Numbered from the stretch's first letter, positions 50,898-60,414 are shown. The stretch: 64,000 nt of DNA from Novosphingobium profundi (GCF_018491765.1 NZ_JABWCU010000019.1:62001-126000); one strand, 5' to 3'. Notes: a model not told the origin generated them from the letters alone. Made by a program: numbers and translations.

Positions 50898-51106
50898 CCC
50901 GCTTCGCGCCCCCCTTGAGGAATTTTAAGAAAAATAATTTGAGTTAATGTCCTTTCCCGCGCATCATGTCCGGCACAAGGAACAGCGCGGCATGCGCGCG
51001 GCTGGAGGGAAGAGGCTATGGCCAAGGGCACCATCGTCGGGACGAGATCGACGGTTCGGGCGGACGATCGGGACGCAACGCCGCCCGTCATTTGGCGAGC
51101 CGCGGC

Positions 51107-52027
51107 ATGAACGTGCGGATCGGCATCGATTTCGGTGGCACCAAGGTCGAGGCGGCAGCGCTCGACCTTGCGGGCAACGTGCTCACCCGTATTCGCACGG
51201 CAACGCCCGGCAGCTACGAAGGTGCGCTGGCGGTCCTGGCAGGGCAGGTCGAGGAATTGGAGAGCCGCCTCGGCAAGGCCGGCGGAGTGGGGATCGGTAC
51301 GCCCGGCTCCGCACTGGCCGAAACCGGCCTGATGCGCAACGCGAACACGCTCTATCTCAATGGCCGGCCGCTGCAACGCGATCTCGAGCAACGCATGGGG
51401 CGCGCGGTGCGCTTGGCGAACGATGCCAATTGCTTCGCCCTCTCCGAAGCGGTCGATGGTGCGGCCGCCGGAGCGGGCAGCGTGTTCGGTCTCATCGTGG
51501 GTACCGGTTGCGGCGGCGGTCTGGTGGTCGGCGGCACGATGTTCGGCGGCGCGCACGGTCTGGCCGGTGAGCTCGGGCACATGCCCCTGCCCGGGCCCGA
51601 AGCCGACGAGCTGCCGCCACCTGCGTGCTGGTGCGGTCAGAAGGGGTGCATCGAGAGCTGGATCTCGGGCACCGGATTCCAGCGCGCCTACCGTGAGCTG
51701 ACGGGTGAGGCGCGCGGGGCCGAGGCGATCGTGGCCGCCGCGAAGGCGGGGGACGCGACCGCGGGCCAGGCGCTCGACCGCTACCGCGATCGCCTGGCGC
51801 GTGCCCTCGCGATTGTTGCCAATCTGCTCGACCCCGAGGTGATCGTGCTGGGCGGGGGCATGTCCAATGTCGAGGCGCTTTACGAAGGGCTGGCCGAGGC
51901 GGTGCGCGCGCGCAGCTTCTCGGGAGGCTGGAGCGGCCGCGTGGCCAAAGCGCGTTGGGGCGACAGCTCGGGCGTGCGCGGCGCTGCGCTCCTGTGGAGC
52001 CGCGAGGAGGTCCTGGCCTCGCGCTGA
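51107..52027 (+). CDS. mak: ROK-family fructokinase/mannokinase (Mak-like)
   Basis: The 306-residue protein is close to E. coli Mak: the ATP motif IGIDFGGTKVEAAALD at the start, RLANDANCFALSEAVDGAAAGAGSV, GTGCGGGLVVGG, the zinc motif CWCGQKGCIESWISGTGF, and GGGMSNVEALYEGL near the end. It phosphorylates fructose or mannose at C6. ATG 51107 is chosen since homology begins there. It follows the ROK regulator by 209 bp, which contain an AT-rich patch at 50924-50948, so it may have its own promoter. It would feed mannose or fructose from the glycan locus into glycolysis. Recognition of Mak is from memory of the family. Confidence 0.82.
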   Translation: MNVRIGIDFGGTKVEAAALDLAGNVLTRIRTATPGSYEGALAVLAGQVEELESRLGKAGGVGIGTPGSALAETGLMRNANTLYLNGRPLQRDLEQRMGRAVRLANDANCFALSEAVDGAAAGAGSVFGLIVGTGCGGGLVVGGTMFGGAHGLAGELGHMPLPGPEADELPPPACWCGQKGCIESWISGTGFQRAYRELTGEARGAEAIVAAAKAGDATAGQALDRYRDRLARALAIVANLLDPEVIVLGGGMSNVEALYEGLAEAVRARSFSGGWSGRVAKARWGDSSGVRGAALLWSREEVLASR

Positions 52028-52042
52028 CGCGCCCGCGCGTCT

Positions 52043-53542
52043 CTAGGGCGCCGCGCGCAAGGCGCAGATGGGCGCGTTCAGTCCGGTCACGAGTTTGGCC
52101 CCCGCGCGCGTGAATTCGAGCGTGTGACCCTGTGCGCCGAAGCGCGGCCAGGCGGGCAGGCCCGCGCCCTCGGGGTCGCCAGTACGGGCAAAGTTCACCC
52201 AGTAAGCCGCGAGCGGCGCCGGTGCATCGGGTGCCGCGCCTTCGGCGCCCAGCACATAGCGGATTTCCGAACCATGGGTCACGCCCGCGCCGTCCGGCCC
52301 GTCGAGGTCGAACTGGTAGTGCCAGGTCCGCGCACCGCCGCGCGCCGCGCGCTGGGCGGCGACGTGGAGGGAGGGGCAGCGAAAGGTAAGGTCATTGGCA
52401 AGCCGAAGGTTCAGATCGGTGGGCGGCGTGCCGCCCGGCGCAAGGCCGTAGAGTGTTCGCGCCGTGTCGGCATTCTCGGCAAAGCCACGGGCAATGGCCC
52501 GCTCGGGGCTCCCGTAGAGGCCGAGTTCGTGCAAGTTGTTGCCGATGATGAGGGGAATGTCCGTCCCGTCGCCCCGCGCGAGCGCGGCGGCGGGGCTGCG
52601 TGGCAGGACGCTCCCGTCGACCACGGCCTGGAGCCAGATGAAGCTGTCGTCGTCGAGGTTGGGGACGTCGGTGTGTTCGGCGGCCTCGATCAGCGCTCCG
52701 GCGGGCAGCGCGCGCAACTGCGCGGCGCTGGCGTGGGGCGGCGCGCCGGCGGCGCGGGTGATCGTCTCGCCCAGTGCCTCGTTCTGCGCGAGCGTGCGCG
52801 GCGGCAGGCCGAAGCCGGGGGTACCGCTCTCGGCGATGGCCTTGGCGAAGAGCCCCCGGGCGCCGGGCGAAAGCAGTTGCAGGCCGACGTCCTGCGCGCC
52901 TGCGCTCTCCCCGAAGATCGTGACATTGCCGGGATCGCCGCCAAAGCGTGCAATATTGGCCTGGACCCAGCGCAAGGCGGCCTGCTGGTCGAGCAGGGCG
53001 TAGTTGCCCGAGTGGGGACCGAGCGCGGTGTGCGACAGGAAACCCAGCGCGGAGAGGCGGTACTGGAGGCTGACGAGCACCACACCGCGCGCGACGAGCG
53101 GCGAACGGACCGTGCCCGCACCGCTTCCGCCGCGGTTGCCGCCGCCGTGGATCCACACCATGACCGGCAAGGGGTGGGCGGGGTGCAGTTCGGGGCTGGC
53201 GACGTCGAGATAGAGGCAATCCTCCGACTGGTTGGCGGCCGCGGCGTGGTTCCAGCCATAGTCGATCTGCCTGCAGGCCGGGGCTTCGTGGCGGGCCTCG
53301 CGCACGCCGTGCCAGGACGCGACCGGGGCCGGTGGGCGCCAGCGCCGCGCGCCGATGGGCGGGGCGGCGAAGGGAATGCCCAGGAACAGGACGCGCCCGT
53401 CCTCACCGCGCAGGCCCTCGATCTCGCCCGCCTGGGTGTGGACGCGGGGCGGGGGCAGTTGCTCCGCCGCGATCGCGCCCCCCGCGGACAACCCGAGCGC
53501 CGCGGCGAGGAGGCCCCGCGTGCGCGCACGGCGCAGGCTCAT
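52043..53542 (-). CDS. Exported type-B carboxylesterase
   Basis: The 499-residue alpha/beta hydrolase has a Tat/Sec-like leader (LRRARTRGLLAAALGLSAGG), the strand FLGIPFAAPPIGARRW, the oxyanion hole region WIHGGGNRGG, and the nucleophile elbow FGESAGAQDVG. A Glu/His pair completes the triad, with HELGLYG and the terminal TRAGAKL tail. Type-B enzymes cleave aryl or acyl esters. It overlaps the SGNH gene stop by ATGA, and is the last of a three-gene operon with GH2. A role in removing feruloyl or acetyl groups from glycans is inferred from context. Confidence 0.88.
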   Translation of the reverse strand: MSLRRARTRGLLAAALGLSAGGAIAAEQLPPPRVHTQAGEIEGLRGEDGRVLFLGIPFAAPPIGARRWRPPAPVASWHGVREARHEAPACRQIDYGWNHAAAANQSEDCLYLDVASPELHPAHPLPVMVWIHGGGNRGGSGAGTVRSPLVARGVVLVSLQYRLSALGFLSHTALGPHSGNYALLDQQAALRWVQANIARFGGDPGNVTIFGESAGAQDVGLQLLSPGARGLFAKAIAESGTPGFGLPPRTLAQNEALGETITRAAGAPPHASAAQLRALPAGALIEAAEHTDVPNLDDDSFIWLQAVVDGSVLPRSPAAALARGDGTDIPLIIGNNLHELGLYGSPERAIARGFAENADTARTLYGLAPGGTPPTDLNLRLANDLTFRCPSLHVAAQRAARGGARTWHYQFDLDGPDGAGVTHGSEIRYVLGAEGAAPDAPAPLAAYWVNFARTGDPEGAGLPAWPRFGAQGHTLEFTRAGAKLVTGLNAPICALRAAP

Positions 53543-54348
53543 GGCACTTTCGCGCTGGCCAGCGGACGCGGCGCGGGCTTGGCGAGCGCGGCCCGGAACG
53601 CGACCTCGGCCACTTTGTCCATCACCGCATAGCCCTCGGGCGTGGGGTGGACGTGGTCCTTGGTGAGGCCGGGCGCGGCGCCCAGGCCTTCGCCCTTCAG
53701 CGCCGTCCAGTAGTCGGCATAGACCGAGCCGGTCCGCTTCGCATAGTCCTTGAGCCAGGCGTTGAGGCGCACGATGCGTGGCCCCGTGTCGAGGCCCGGG
53801 CGCCAGGGAAACTCATCCGCCGGGGGGATCGAGGCGAGGATCACGCGAATGCCGTGCGCTTGCGCCAATTCGACCATCGAGCGGAAATTGCCTTCGATCT
53901 GTTCGTTGGTCATCGGCCCGGTGTTCGACGCGATGTCGTTGGTGCCGGCCATGATCTGGACGACGTCGGGCTTGAGGTCGATGACGTCCTGGCGCAGGCG
54001 CAGCAGCATCTGCGAGGTGGTCTGCCCGCCGATTCCGCGCCCGATGCGCCCGGGGGTGAAGAAGGCGCGGTCGAGATCGTACCAGCCCTGGGTGATCGAA
54101 TCGCCCAGGAGCACGATGCGTGGCCGCGCGCTCGAGGCAAGCTCCGCCGCATTGGCCTCGCGGTAGCGGGCGGTCCAGGCCCAGTCGGTGTGGAGCCGCT
54201 CTTCGGCTTCGATCTGGCCGCGATCGGCCGGCGTGACTTGCGGTGTGACCTGTGGCTGGGCCTGGGTCTGGGCCCGCAGGGGCGTGGGCGCCGTGGCGAA
54301 GGCGACGAGGGCGCAGAGCGCGGCGAGGGGGAAGCGGCGGGCGGACAT
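53539..54348 (-). CDS. Exported SGNH/GDSL esterase
   Basis: About 269 residues. A signal peptide (RRFPLAALCALVAFATAPTPLRA) is followed by SGNH blocks I (IVLLGDSITQGW), II (GRGIGGQT), III (VQIMAGTNDIASNTGP) and V (DHVHPTPEGYAVM), with Ser, Gly, Asn and His-Asp all present. Such enzymes are acetyl-xylan/glycan or lyso-lipid esterases. Start ATG 54348 is favoured because GGGAG lies seven bases upstream; ATG 54354 overlaps the GH2 stop. It is between GH2 and the type-B esterase in one operon, which points to deacetylation of the same glycan. Confidence 0.88.
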   Translation of the reverse strand: MSARRFPLAALCALVAFATAPTPLRAQTQAQPQVTPQVTPADRGQIEAEERLHTDWAWTARYREANAAELASSARPRIVLLGDSITQGWYDLDRAFFTPGRIGRGIGGQTTSQMLLRLRQDVIDLKPDVVQIMAGTNDIASNTGPMTNEQIEGNFRSMVELAQAHGIRVILASIPPADEFPWRPGLDTGPRIVRLNAWLKDYAKRTGSVYADYWTALKGEGLGAAPGLTKDHVHPTPEGYAVMDKVAEVAFRAALAKPAPRPLASAKVP

Positions 54349-54350
54349 CG

Positions 54351-57300
54351 TCATTCTCCCACGGCGATGGTCTGGGGTGTCACGTTGAAGCCGCGCAGCC
54401 GGACTTGCAGGTTTTCGCCCATCTGCTGCGGCGCGGCGGTGATCGTAACCTCGCGCGTCTCGCCGGGCAGCAGCGAGACGTAGTTGTCGGTGAAGTAGGC
54501 GGGCAGGATCTGGGTTCCATCGGCGCCGAAAAGCGTCAGCTTGGTCTGGATGGCCGCGTGGCTTTGCGGGTTGGTGAGCGACACCGTGATGGCGCCCTCG
54601 CCGCTTTTCCGGGCGGTGCCCTGGAGGGCCACGGCGGGCAGGGCGCTCATCGCGCGCAGCGCTTCGGGGCTGGCGGCCTGCCAGTAGAAGTTGTCCGAAA
54701 CGCGCGTGCCGCTGGGGTCCGTCGCCTCGAGGCGCACCAGCACCGGCCCCTTGGCCATCAACGGGGCGAGATCGAGCGTGAAGGCTTCGGCGGGCTGCTG
54801 CGCGGCGGCGGAGAGCGTGGCGCTCTGGCGGGTGAGTTCGCTGCCGTCGAGCCCCTCGACCCGCGCGGTCACCTTCATTCCGGACAGGTCGGCAAGGGTG
54901 TTGTTGACGAGGATCACCTTGTGGTCGGGCAGGTTCATCTGCACGTGGACCGCTTCGGAAGCCTTCTTCATGCCGTAGAAGGCGCCGTGGGTGTCGTAGT
55001 CGTGCGAGAAGATCTGCCAGGCCGAGGAGGGCCAGGCAGGCTGGGTCATCCACAGCATGCGGCCCGAATTGGTGGTCCACAGCCCCGCGTTCATGCCCTC
55101 GAAGATCGCGCGGTAGCTTTCGTATTCGAGCATCTGCGCCTTGCGGGCAAAGTCGGTGAGCGTGCTCGGCGCGCCGAATTCGGCGTCCATCGCGCCGGTG
55201 AAGGTCTTGACCGCGCCGTTCCCGGTCTGGTGCCAGTCGTGGTAGGCCCAGGTGTCGCTGATCGGCCAGCGCTCGCTCTCGGGAATCGCGCGCTGCCAGG
55301 CCTCGAGCGTGGGGAACGAAGGCGTGCCCACTTCGACCGCGAAGCCCTTGGAATATTCGGTGAAGTACTTTTCGGGCGGTTGCCAGTTGTATGGGCCCGA
55401 GGTGTGCAGGTTGATGGTGTTCGACGAGGGCATGTAGAGGCGCGTGCCATCCTCTTCGCGCAGCATCGCGTCGAGCCCGCGATTGAGAATGGGCTGCGGC
55501 ACGCCTTCGTTGCGGCCGAACCAAAGGACAATCGAGGGGTGGTTGCGGAAACGCTGCACCACGTCGCGCGCATTGGCCATGAACAGGCCCGGATCCTCGG
55601 CCTCGATGTTGTAGTTCTGCGTCGATTCCCAGAAATCGCTCATGACCATCAGGCCGTATTCGTCGGCTAGGTCGAAGAAGCTCTTTTGCGTGTTCTGGCC
55701 CACCCAGTTGCGGATCACATTGACGTGGGCGTCGTGCTGGAGCTTGAAATAGGGCTCGAGATGCGCGCGGTCGGTGCGCTTGAGAAAATCGTCCATGCCC
55801 ACCGAGCCCCCGCGCGCGGCGATGCGCACCCCGTTGACGCGGATCACCAGGTAGGGCGAGAGCCCCTCGTCCCCCGCGATCGGGGTGACGGCGGGGGCAT
55901 GTTCGGCGCCCTTGGCGAAGGAATAGGACCAGCCCCCGCGCACCTCGCGGATGGCCGAATGGTCGATATCGACGAGCGCGCGCCCTTCCTGACGCGCCTT
56001 CTGGAAATCGAGTGCGACGCGTTCGAGCGCGCCTTCCTCATCCACCAGCGACATCTCGTAGGTGACCTGGCGCATGCCGAAGCGCACGTCGCGCGTGTCG
56101 GAAGTCTCCCCGTCGCTCTTGGCGGCGAGATGGAGTGTGTGCAGGTTGGGCGCGCCGTAGCCATTGGGCCACCACAGTTTTGGGTCGTGGATCGCGAGGG
56201 CTGGATCGCTCGACGGATCGAAACGGACCCAGGTGGTGGCATGGGGCGCCGCGGTGACCTTGCGGGTAAGCGCAACCTCGTCGAAGCGGGCGGTAACCTC
56301 GACGCTGCGCGCGGTGTCGGTCTGGTTTTCGACGGGGACCGAAATCTCGACTTCGGCGAGCGAATTGTCGGGGCGGGGCAGGGTGGTGACGATCCGGGGA
56401 TCGCCAAGCCGCACCGCGCCGGTAGCGATCAACTGGACGTCCTGCCACAGTCCTGTCTCGCGGTCGCGGATGGTGGGAATCCAGTCCCAGCCTTCCGAGG
56501 CCCCGAACGTGGGGCCGTCGAGCATCATCGCGCCGCCGTTCTCGCCCACGCCCGAGGTCAGCGATTCCTCCTGCGCGTGACCGGGGTGGGGCGGCGGGGA
56601 GATGCGCACGGCAATGGCGTTGCGTCCGGGCTTCAGGAGCGCGGAAACATCGTAGCGCCCGCGGATGAAGGCGCCGGTCATGGTGCCCAGGTCCGTGCCG
56701 TTGACCCATACTTGCGCTGCGTAATTTGCGCCGTTGAGGCGCAGTTCGAGCTTGCGCCGGGCAGCCTCGGCGGGAAGCTCGAACTCGGTGCGGTACCAGT
56801 AGTCCTGGTGCGCCAGCTTCTCGGGGATCGCGAGGTTGTTGAGCCCGCGCGTCGGATCGGGATAGACGCCGCGATCGATGAAGGTGGTCAGCACCGTGCC
56901 GGGCACCGTGGCGGCGTACCATTTGCCGTTGGTGAAACCGGGGCGGGAAATGGCCGAGCCTTCGCCCGTGATGTCGGGGGCCTGGGCCAGGTACCAGTCA
57001 CCGATCGTCCAGCGCGCGGGCCCATCGGACACAAGCGCGGGGCGTTCGCCCAGCGGTTTGGCGACCGGTGCGTCGGGCGGGGTCGCGCTGCTCGGCAGAG
57101 TGCCCGATGGCTGCGGCGCGGTGGTCCCTTCCATCTGGCGGGTCTGCAGCAACCAGTGCGCGCTCGTCGGCGTGAACTGGATCAGCGCCGCCTCAGGCGG
57201 GCTCTTGGCGCGCTCGGCGAGCGTGCCGGGCGACACGGTGCTGGTCTCGAGCCGCAAACCGGCGAAATGCGCCGCGACGGCACCCGAAGGGCGCTGCGAG

Positions 57301-57752
57301 GGGGCGACATCGAGATGCGAGAAGGGCCCCGCAGCCGGGGCGGAGAGGCGCGTGGCGGGCTTGCCGTCGACGACCAGCGCGATACCTTGCGCGCTCGCGA
57401 CCAGGCTCAGGAAGTGCCAGCGGCCGGGCGTGAGGGCAGACTTCGACTGGGCGCGCTTGTCGGCGGTGGAAAGCAGCGGCCGGCCATCGGCCAGGCCGAG
57501 CGTCAGCGAGGGCCCCGTGTCTCCGGACAGCGCGAGCAGGTCGGCGGTATCGGCTGGCCCGTCGAGACGCACCCAGCCCGAAAGCGTCCAATCCGGCGCG
57601 GCAAGCTCGATCGGGGTCGACCACGTCGGTGCAGCGGGAATGGCGACGAGATCGAAAGGTCCGGCATCCCGGGCCTGCGCGCCGGGAGCAAGTAAAGCCG
57701 CGCCAAGCGCGGTCGTCGTCCATGCAACGAATCTATTTGTGCCTCTAAGCAT
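54351..57752 (-). CDS. Large exported GH2 glycosidase with N-terminal LamG-like domain
   Basis: The 1133-residue protein has a signal peptide (FVAWTTTALGAALLAPGAQA), a concanavalin A/LamG-like jelly roll (residues 45-170: WTLSGWVRLDG, GRWHFLSLVASAQGIALVVDG), then GH2 sugar-binding, Ig-like and TIM barrel domains (WYRTEFELPAEA, VNVIRNWVGQNT). The acid/base Glu lies in LWFGRNEGVPQP and the likely nucleophile Glu in FAVEVGTPSFP. The pattern is like GH2 exo-beta-mannosidases and glucosaminidases; exact sugar is not certain. GGGAGG eight bases before ATG 57752 sets the start. It leads the operon with the SGNH and type-B esterases. Confidence 0.88.
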   Translation of the reverse strand: MLRGTNRFVAWTTTALGAALLAPGAQARDAGPFDLVAIPAAPTWSTPIELAAPDWTLSGWVRLDGPADTADLLALSGDTGPSLTLGLADGRPLLSTADKRAQSKSALTPGRWHFLSLVASAQGIALVVDGKPATRLSAPAAGPFSHLDVAPSQRPSGAVAAHFAGLRLETSTVSPGTLAERAKSPPEAALIQFTPTSAHWLLQTRQMEGTTAPQPSGTLPSSATPPDAPVAKPLGERPALVSDGPARWTIGDWYLAQAPDITGEGSAISRPGFTNGKWYAATVPGTVLTTFIDRGVYPDPTRGLNNLAIPEKLAHQDYWYRTEFELPAEAARRKLELRLNGANYAAQVWVNGTDLGTMTGAFIRGRYDVSALLKPGRNAIAVRISPPPHPGHAQEESLTSGVGENGGAMMLDGPTFGASEGWDWIPTIRDRETGLWQDVQLIATGAVRLGDPRIVTTLPRPDNSLAEVEISVPVENQTDTARSVEVTARFDEVALTRKVTAAPHATTWVRFDPSSDPALAIHDPKLWWPNGYGAPNLHTLHLAAKSDGETSDTRDVRFGMRQVTYEMSLVDEEGALERVALDFQKARQEGRALVDIDHSAIREVRGGWSYSFAKGAEHAPAVTPIAGDEGLSPYLVIRVNGVRIAARGGSVGMDDFLKRTDRAHLEPYFKLQHDAHVNVIRNWVGQNTQKSFFDLADEYGLMVMSDFWESTQNYNIEAEDPGLFMANARDVVQRFRNHPSIVLWFGRNEGVPQPILNRGLDAMLREEDGTRLYMPSSNTINLHTSGPYNWQPPEKYFTEYSKGFAVEVGTPSFPTLEAWQRAIPESERWPISDTWAYHDWHQTGNGAVKTFTGAMDAEFGAPSTLTDFARKAQMLEYESYRAIFEGMNAGLWTTNSGRMLWMTQPAWPSSAWQIFSHDYDTHGAFYGMKKASEAVHVQMNLPDHKVILVNNTLADLSGMKVTARVEGLDGSELTRQSATLSAAAQQPAEAFTLDLAPLMAKGPVLVRLEATDPSGTRVSDNFYWQAASPEALRAMSALPAVALQGTARKSGEGAITVSLTNPQSHAAIQTKLTLFGADGTQILPAYFTDNYVSLLPGETREVTITAAPQQMGENLQVRLRGFNVTPQTIAVGE

Positions 57753-58014
57753 CCCGAGCACCTCCCATTTTCGCGTGGCCATAATTGGCTCGCGGCTGTT
57801 TTAGGCACATCCGGGGCATATTAAAAGAAATGTTTTTATATATTCACGCCGCGCGGTTTGTGGTGCCGCCGTGTCCGTTGACAGCCAATCAGTTTTTCCA
57901 GACTGCGGCTTCGAGCGCGATGCGAAGAATAGGGACTATCGCGCTAGGTCATGGGGCAGGATTGGCCCGCCCATTGCCGAGCCTTTGCAACTCGTGCGAC
58001 ATGGCCACGCCGGT

Positions 58015-59195
58015 CTATTGCCGCAGGTCGGCTACGCCCAATTCTTTCCACATCCAGGCAAAGCTGTAACCGGCCATCTGTTCGTTGCCGGATTTGCCGG
58101 TCCCGTTCTCCAGGTACTTCAGCCATTCCACCACCTGCGCGCGCCCGGCCTTGGTCCTGACGGCCTGCCGCGGCGTCTTGTCCCCCAGAGCGGGGACTGG
58201 TTCGTCGAGGACCTGTCGGTATTGTCGGTCCATCATGTCGCGAACGATGCGCTGCATCTCCGTGGCAGGGATCTCCGGCTCGGCGGTTTCGTCGCGCTCC
58301 TGCCGTTGTTCCACCATCATCTGGGCAACGGTGCGAATCTCGGTCAACGGTGCCTGCACCAGATCGCCCAGCAAGGGGATGAAGAGGTCCCGGGCACGCT
58401 GCGCGCGTTCGGCGCTGTTGACCTCGATCGTCAGGAAACGTCCCGCCAGCTCGGCATTTCCAAGGATTGTCGAGCCATCGTCCATGGTCGATGCCAGCAC
58501 TTGCGCGCCGGGCTGCGCGGGCCGCCGGGATTTGACGCGCTTGTCTTCCAGCCAATTCCAAAATTTGGCGCAAGCGGGCGACAAGGTGGGCAGGGTCTGG
58601 AAACGGGCTGCGATCTGCTTTTGTGTCACGCCTTTGGGCAATGGGAAAACCAGGCGATGGAAAAGAATGTCATCGCCGTCGCTGTTGACCAGATCGGGCA
58701 GGGCCGGCCGCATGGCACCGGCAGCGTCCAGCAGCCACGTAGAGGTGATCAGGGGCGCGCTGTGGCGCAGCAGCACCGCGCGGTCGGTCACGTCGAAATC
58801 AAAGTCCGGGTCGGGCTCGCCGCCTTGAAGCAGATCGCGCAGGCGCATCGACTTGCCTGGCACGATGTCGCTCACTTCGTAGAGTGACATCGGTGTCTGA
58901 CGCAGGGCCTTGATATAGGCTTTGACGGAAGCCTTTTCGTTCCAGCCACGCCGTTTCAGGTAATCGTCGGCGAAATTTTCGCCACCGAACTCGCGTCCGA
59001 TCAGATCTTCGAACGCGCAGCCCCACAAGGGGCCTTCCCAGTGCGGGCCAACGCTGTCGAGCAGTTCGTCGATATCGACTCGAGCTCGTCGGCTGCCGGT
59101 CCGAAATGTTCTTCCAGGCACGCCTCAAGCCGTGTCTTCCAAGGTTCGCGCCCAGCGTATTTGACCAGGCCGGACAGGTCGTGGATGGCGCGCAA
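58015..59195 (-). pseudogene. Conserved alphaproteobacterial hypothetical gene interrupted by a -1 frameshift
   Basis: Two frames on the minus strand read as one protein. The 5' part starts at TTG 59195 (AGGAG eight bases upstream) and reads RAIHDLSGLVKYAGREPWK, then EACLEEHFGPAADELE. Near 59085 the frame must step back one base to go on as VDIDELLDSVGPHWEGPLWG, then FADDYLKRRGWNEKASVKAY and so on to 58015. The joined protein has about 393 residues and matches a family of unknown function recalled from alphaproteobacteria. The 3' part alone could run from 59121 with a non-homologous start. A lost base (real or an assembly error) or a programmed shift are the choices. Its C-terminal part has ALGDKTPRQAVRTKAGRAQVV, a motif reminiscent of Xre/ParS-type toxin-binding domains. 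Confidence 0.72.
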
Positions 59196-59459
59196 GGGGA
59201 AAGCTCCTGATGCGATGCACAGGTTTGGCTTTGGAATAGGCCTGCGTCATATAAGGGCAAGCGGGCGCGCGGCGAGAGGGAGCGCGAGAGTTTGTTGCGC
59301 GGACGGGGAAAGAGGCTGGCATGAAATCAAATTGGTTTCGCATTTTAGCGATTTGCTCGCGTGCACCTGCTAGGCGCTCGTCATGACTGGCACGGCTGTC
59401 GGTCTCGTCGATGCGAATGGCGACGCCGTAGTCGTGCCCTATCCGATCGGGAGTTTTCG

Positions 59460-59819
59460 ATGAGCGCTTCGCCAAAACCGTGGGACAAGGAGCTGGTTTC
59501 CAACTGGCTGGAGGCGCGCATCGAGGCGGCGTCTCGCGATCAGGCGGCGGCTGACAGACGAGGGTACGGCGCCGAGGACGAATACGACAAGGCGGCCGCC
59601 GAGGAGTGGGTGTGCCGAAAGTTGAGGCTCGCCGGGCGCGAGGGAGACCAGGCCTCGTTTGCGCAGGCCATCAAGCAACTGCTGGACCAGGATGACTTTC
59701 GGATAACAGGGATCCACGACGATCGCCGTGTCGAACGGCATGTCCGCTCGATCCTGCGAAAGATCGCCAAGATGGCCAAGGCGAATGAAGGCTTCGAAAA
59801 CCGGCTGCGCTACCAGTGA
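59460..59819 (+). CDS. Small hypothetical protein
   Basis: The 119-residue protein is charged and helical (KPWDKELVSNWLEARIEAA, AAAEEWVCRKLRLAGR, VERHVRSILRKIAKMAKA) with no signal peptide or membrane part. It diverges from the frameshifted gene at 59195 over 264 bp. ATG 59460 is the first credible start; the frame to 59361 adds an Arg-rich noise stretch. Family not recognised. Confidence 0.55.
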   Translation: MSASPKPWDKELVSNWLEARIEAASRDQAAADRRGYGAEDEYDKAAAEEWVCRKLRLAGREGDQASFAQAIKQLLDQDDFRITGIHDDRRVERHVRSILRKIAKMAKANEGFENRLRYQ

Positions 59820-59935
59820 ATACGGTAGCCGGGATGCGCGGGGTTGGACTTGTTGCTCCGAGGCCGGCCCGTGATCTGTGCCCCGGATTGAGAGGCTCTG
59901 TCTGACTAGCCGCGAGCAACGGTTAAGCGGTGCCT

Positions 59936-60165
59936 ATGACGGCATCCGACCTCGAAAATCTGCTTGTAACGCGCCTCGTCCGGGAAAGAGGAGGTACGTC
60001 GCAGACATGGCGCCGGGCGCTTGGCAAGGTCATCCTGCGCGACCCGAAGACGCACCCCATTGCAACTGGGATGTCCGGCTCAGCGGCACGGATGCACAGC
60101 GCGCTGCGATCGAAATCTTGCTTGATGACGTGCGCCTTGAATATTCGATCGTGATCAACGGCTGA
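59936..60165 (+). pseudogene. Small conserved hypothetical gene broken by a -1 frameshift in a C run
   Basis: The start (MTASDLENLLVTRLVRERGG, then TSQTWRRALGKVILRDPKTHP) reads in one frame from ATG 59936, and the end (HCNWDVRLSGTDAQRAAIEI, then LLDDVRLEYSIVING) in another up to TGA 60165. The switch falls at the CCCC run near 60054-60058, and one more C would restore a 76-residue protein. I recall similar small alphaproteobacterial proteins with a THPHCNW motif. Either a true mutation or a homopolymer sequencing error. The function is unknown. Confidence 0.68.
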
Positions 60166-60210
60166 ACGCGCGGTGGAATACGGCCAGCGGCGGTAGGACA
60201 GGACGCTGGG

Positions 60211-60414
60211 ACAAGCCGACAGTCGCCTTTGGAGTGGCGGGCCAAGGTAAGCTGACCTCACTCCGGGGCTGCGCTACGTCGGCCCAACGGCTCGCCCTGG
60301 GACCTATGCGACCGTCGGCTTACTGGCGAGCACCTCAGGAAAGCCGACACTCCCTTTGCGGTGACGCGAGCTCAAGTCAGCGGCCCGCCCTGGGACCTTT
60401 GCGGCAGTCGGCTT
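60211..60414. repeat. Degenerate direct/inverted repeat block
   Basis: Two 29-bp copies (60293-60321 and 60386-60414) match at 26 positions and share CGCCCTGGGACCT and GTCGGCTT. Two AAGCCGACA elements (60213 and 60341) are inverted copies of the GTCGGCTT end. The block lies in the 560-bp gap between the broken gene (ending 60165) and the HipA-like gene. The spacing is irregular and the copies degenerate, so this is not a CRISPR array. Confidence 0.6.

Noticed and set aside
60211..60414. Possible CRISPR array in the 60.2-60.4 kb repeats.
   Set aside because: Only two long copies with mismatches, irregular spacing, mixed orientation and no cas genes.
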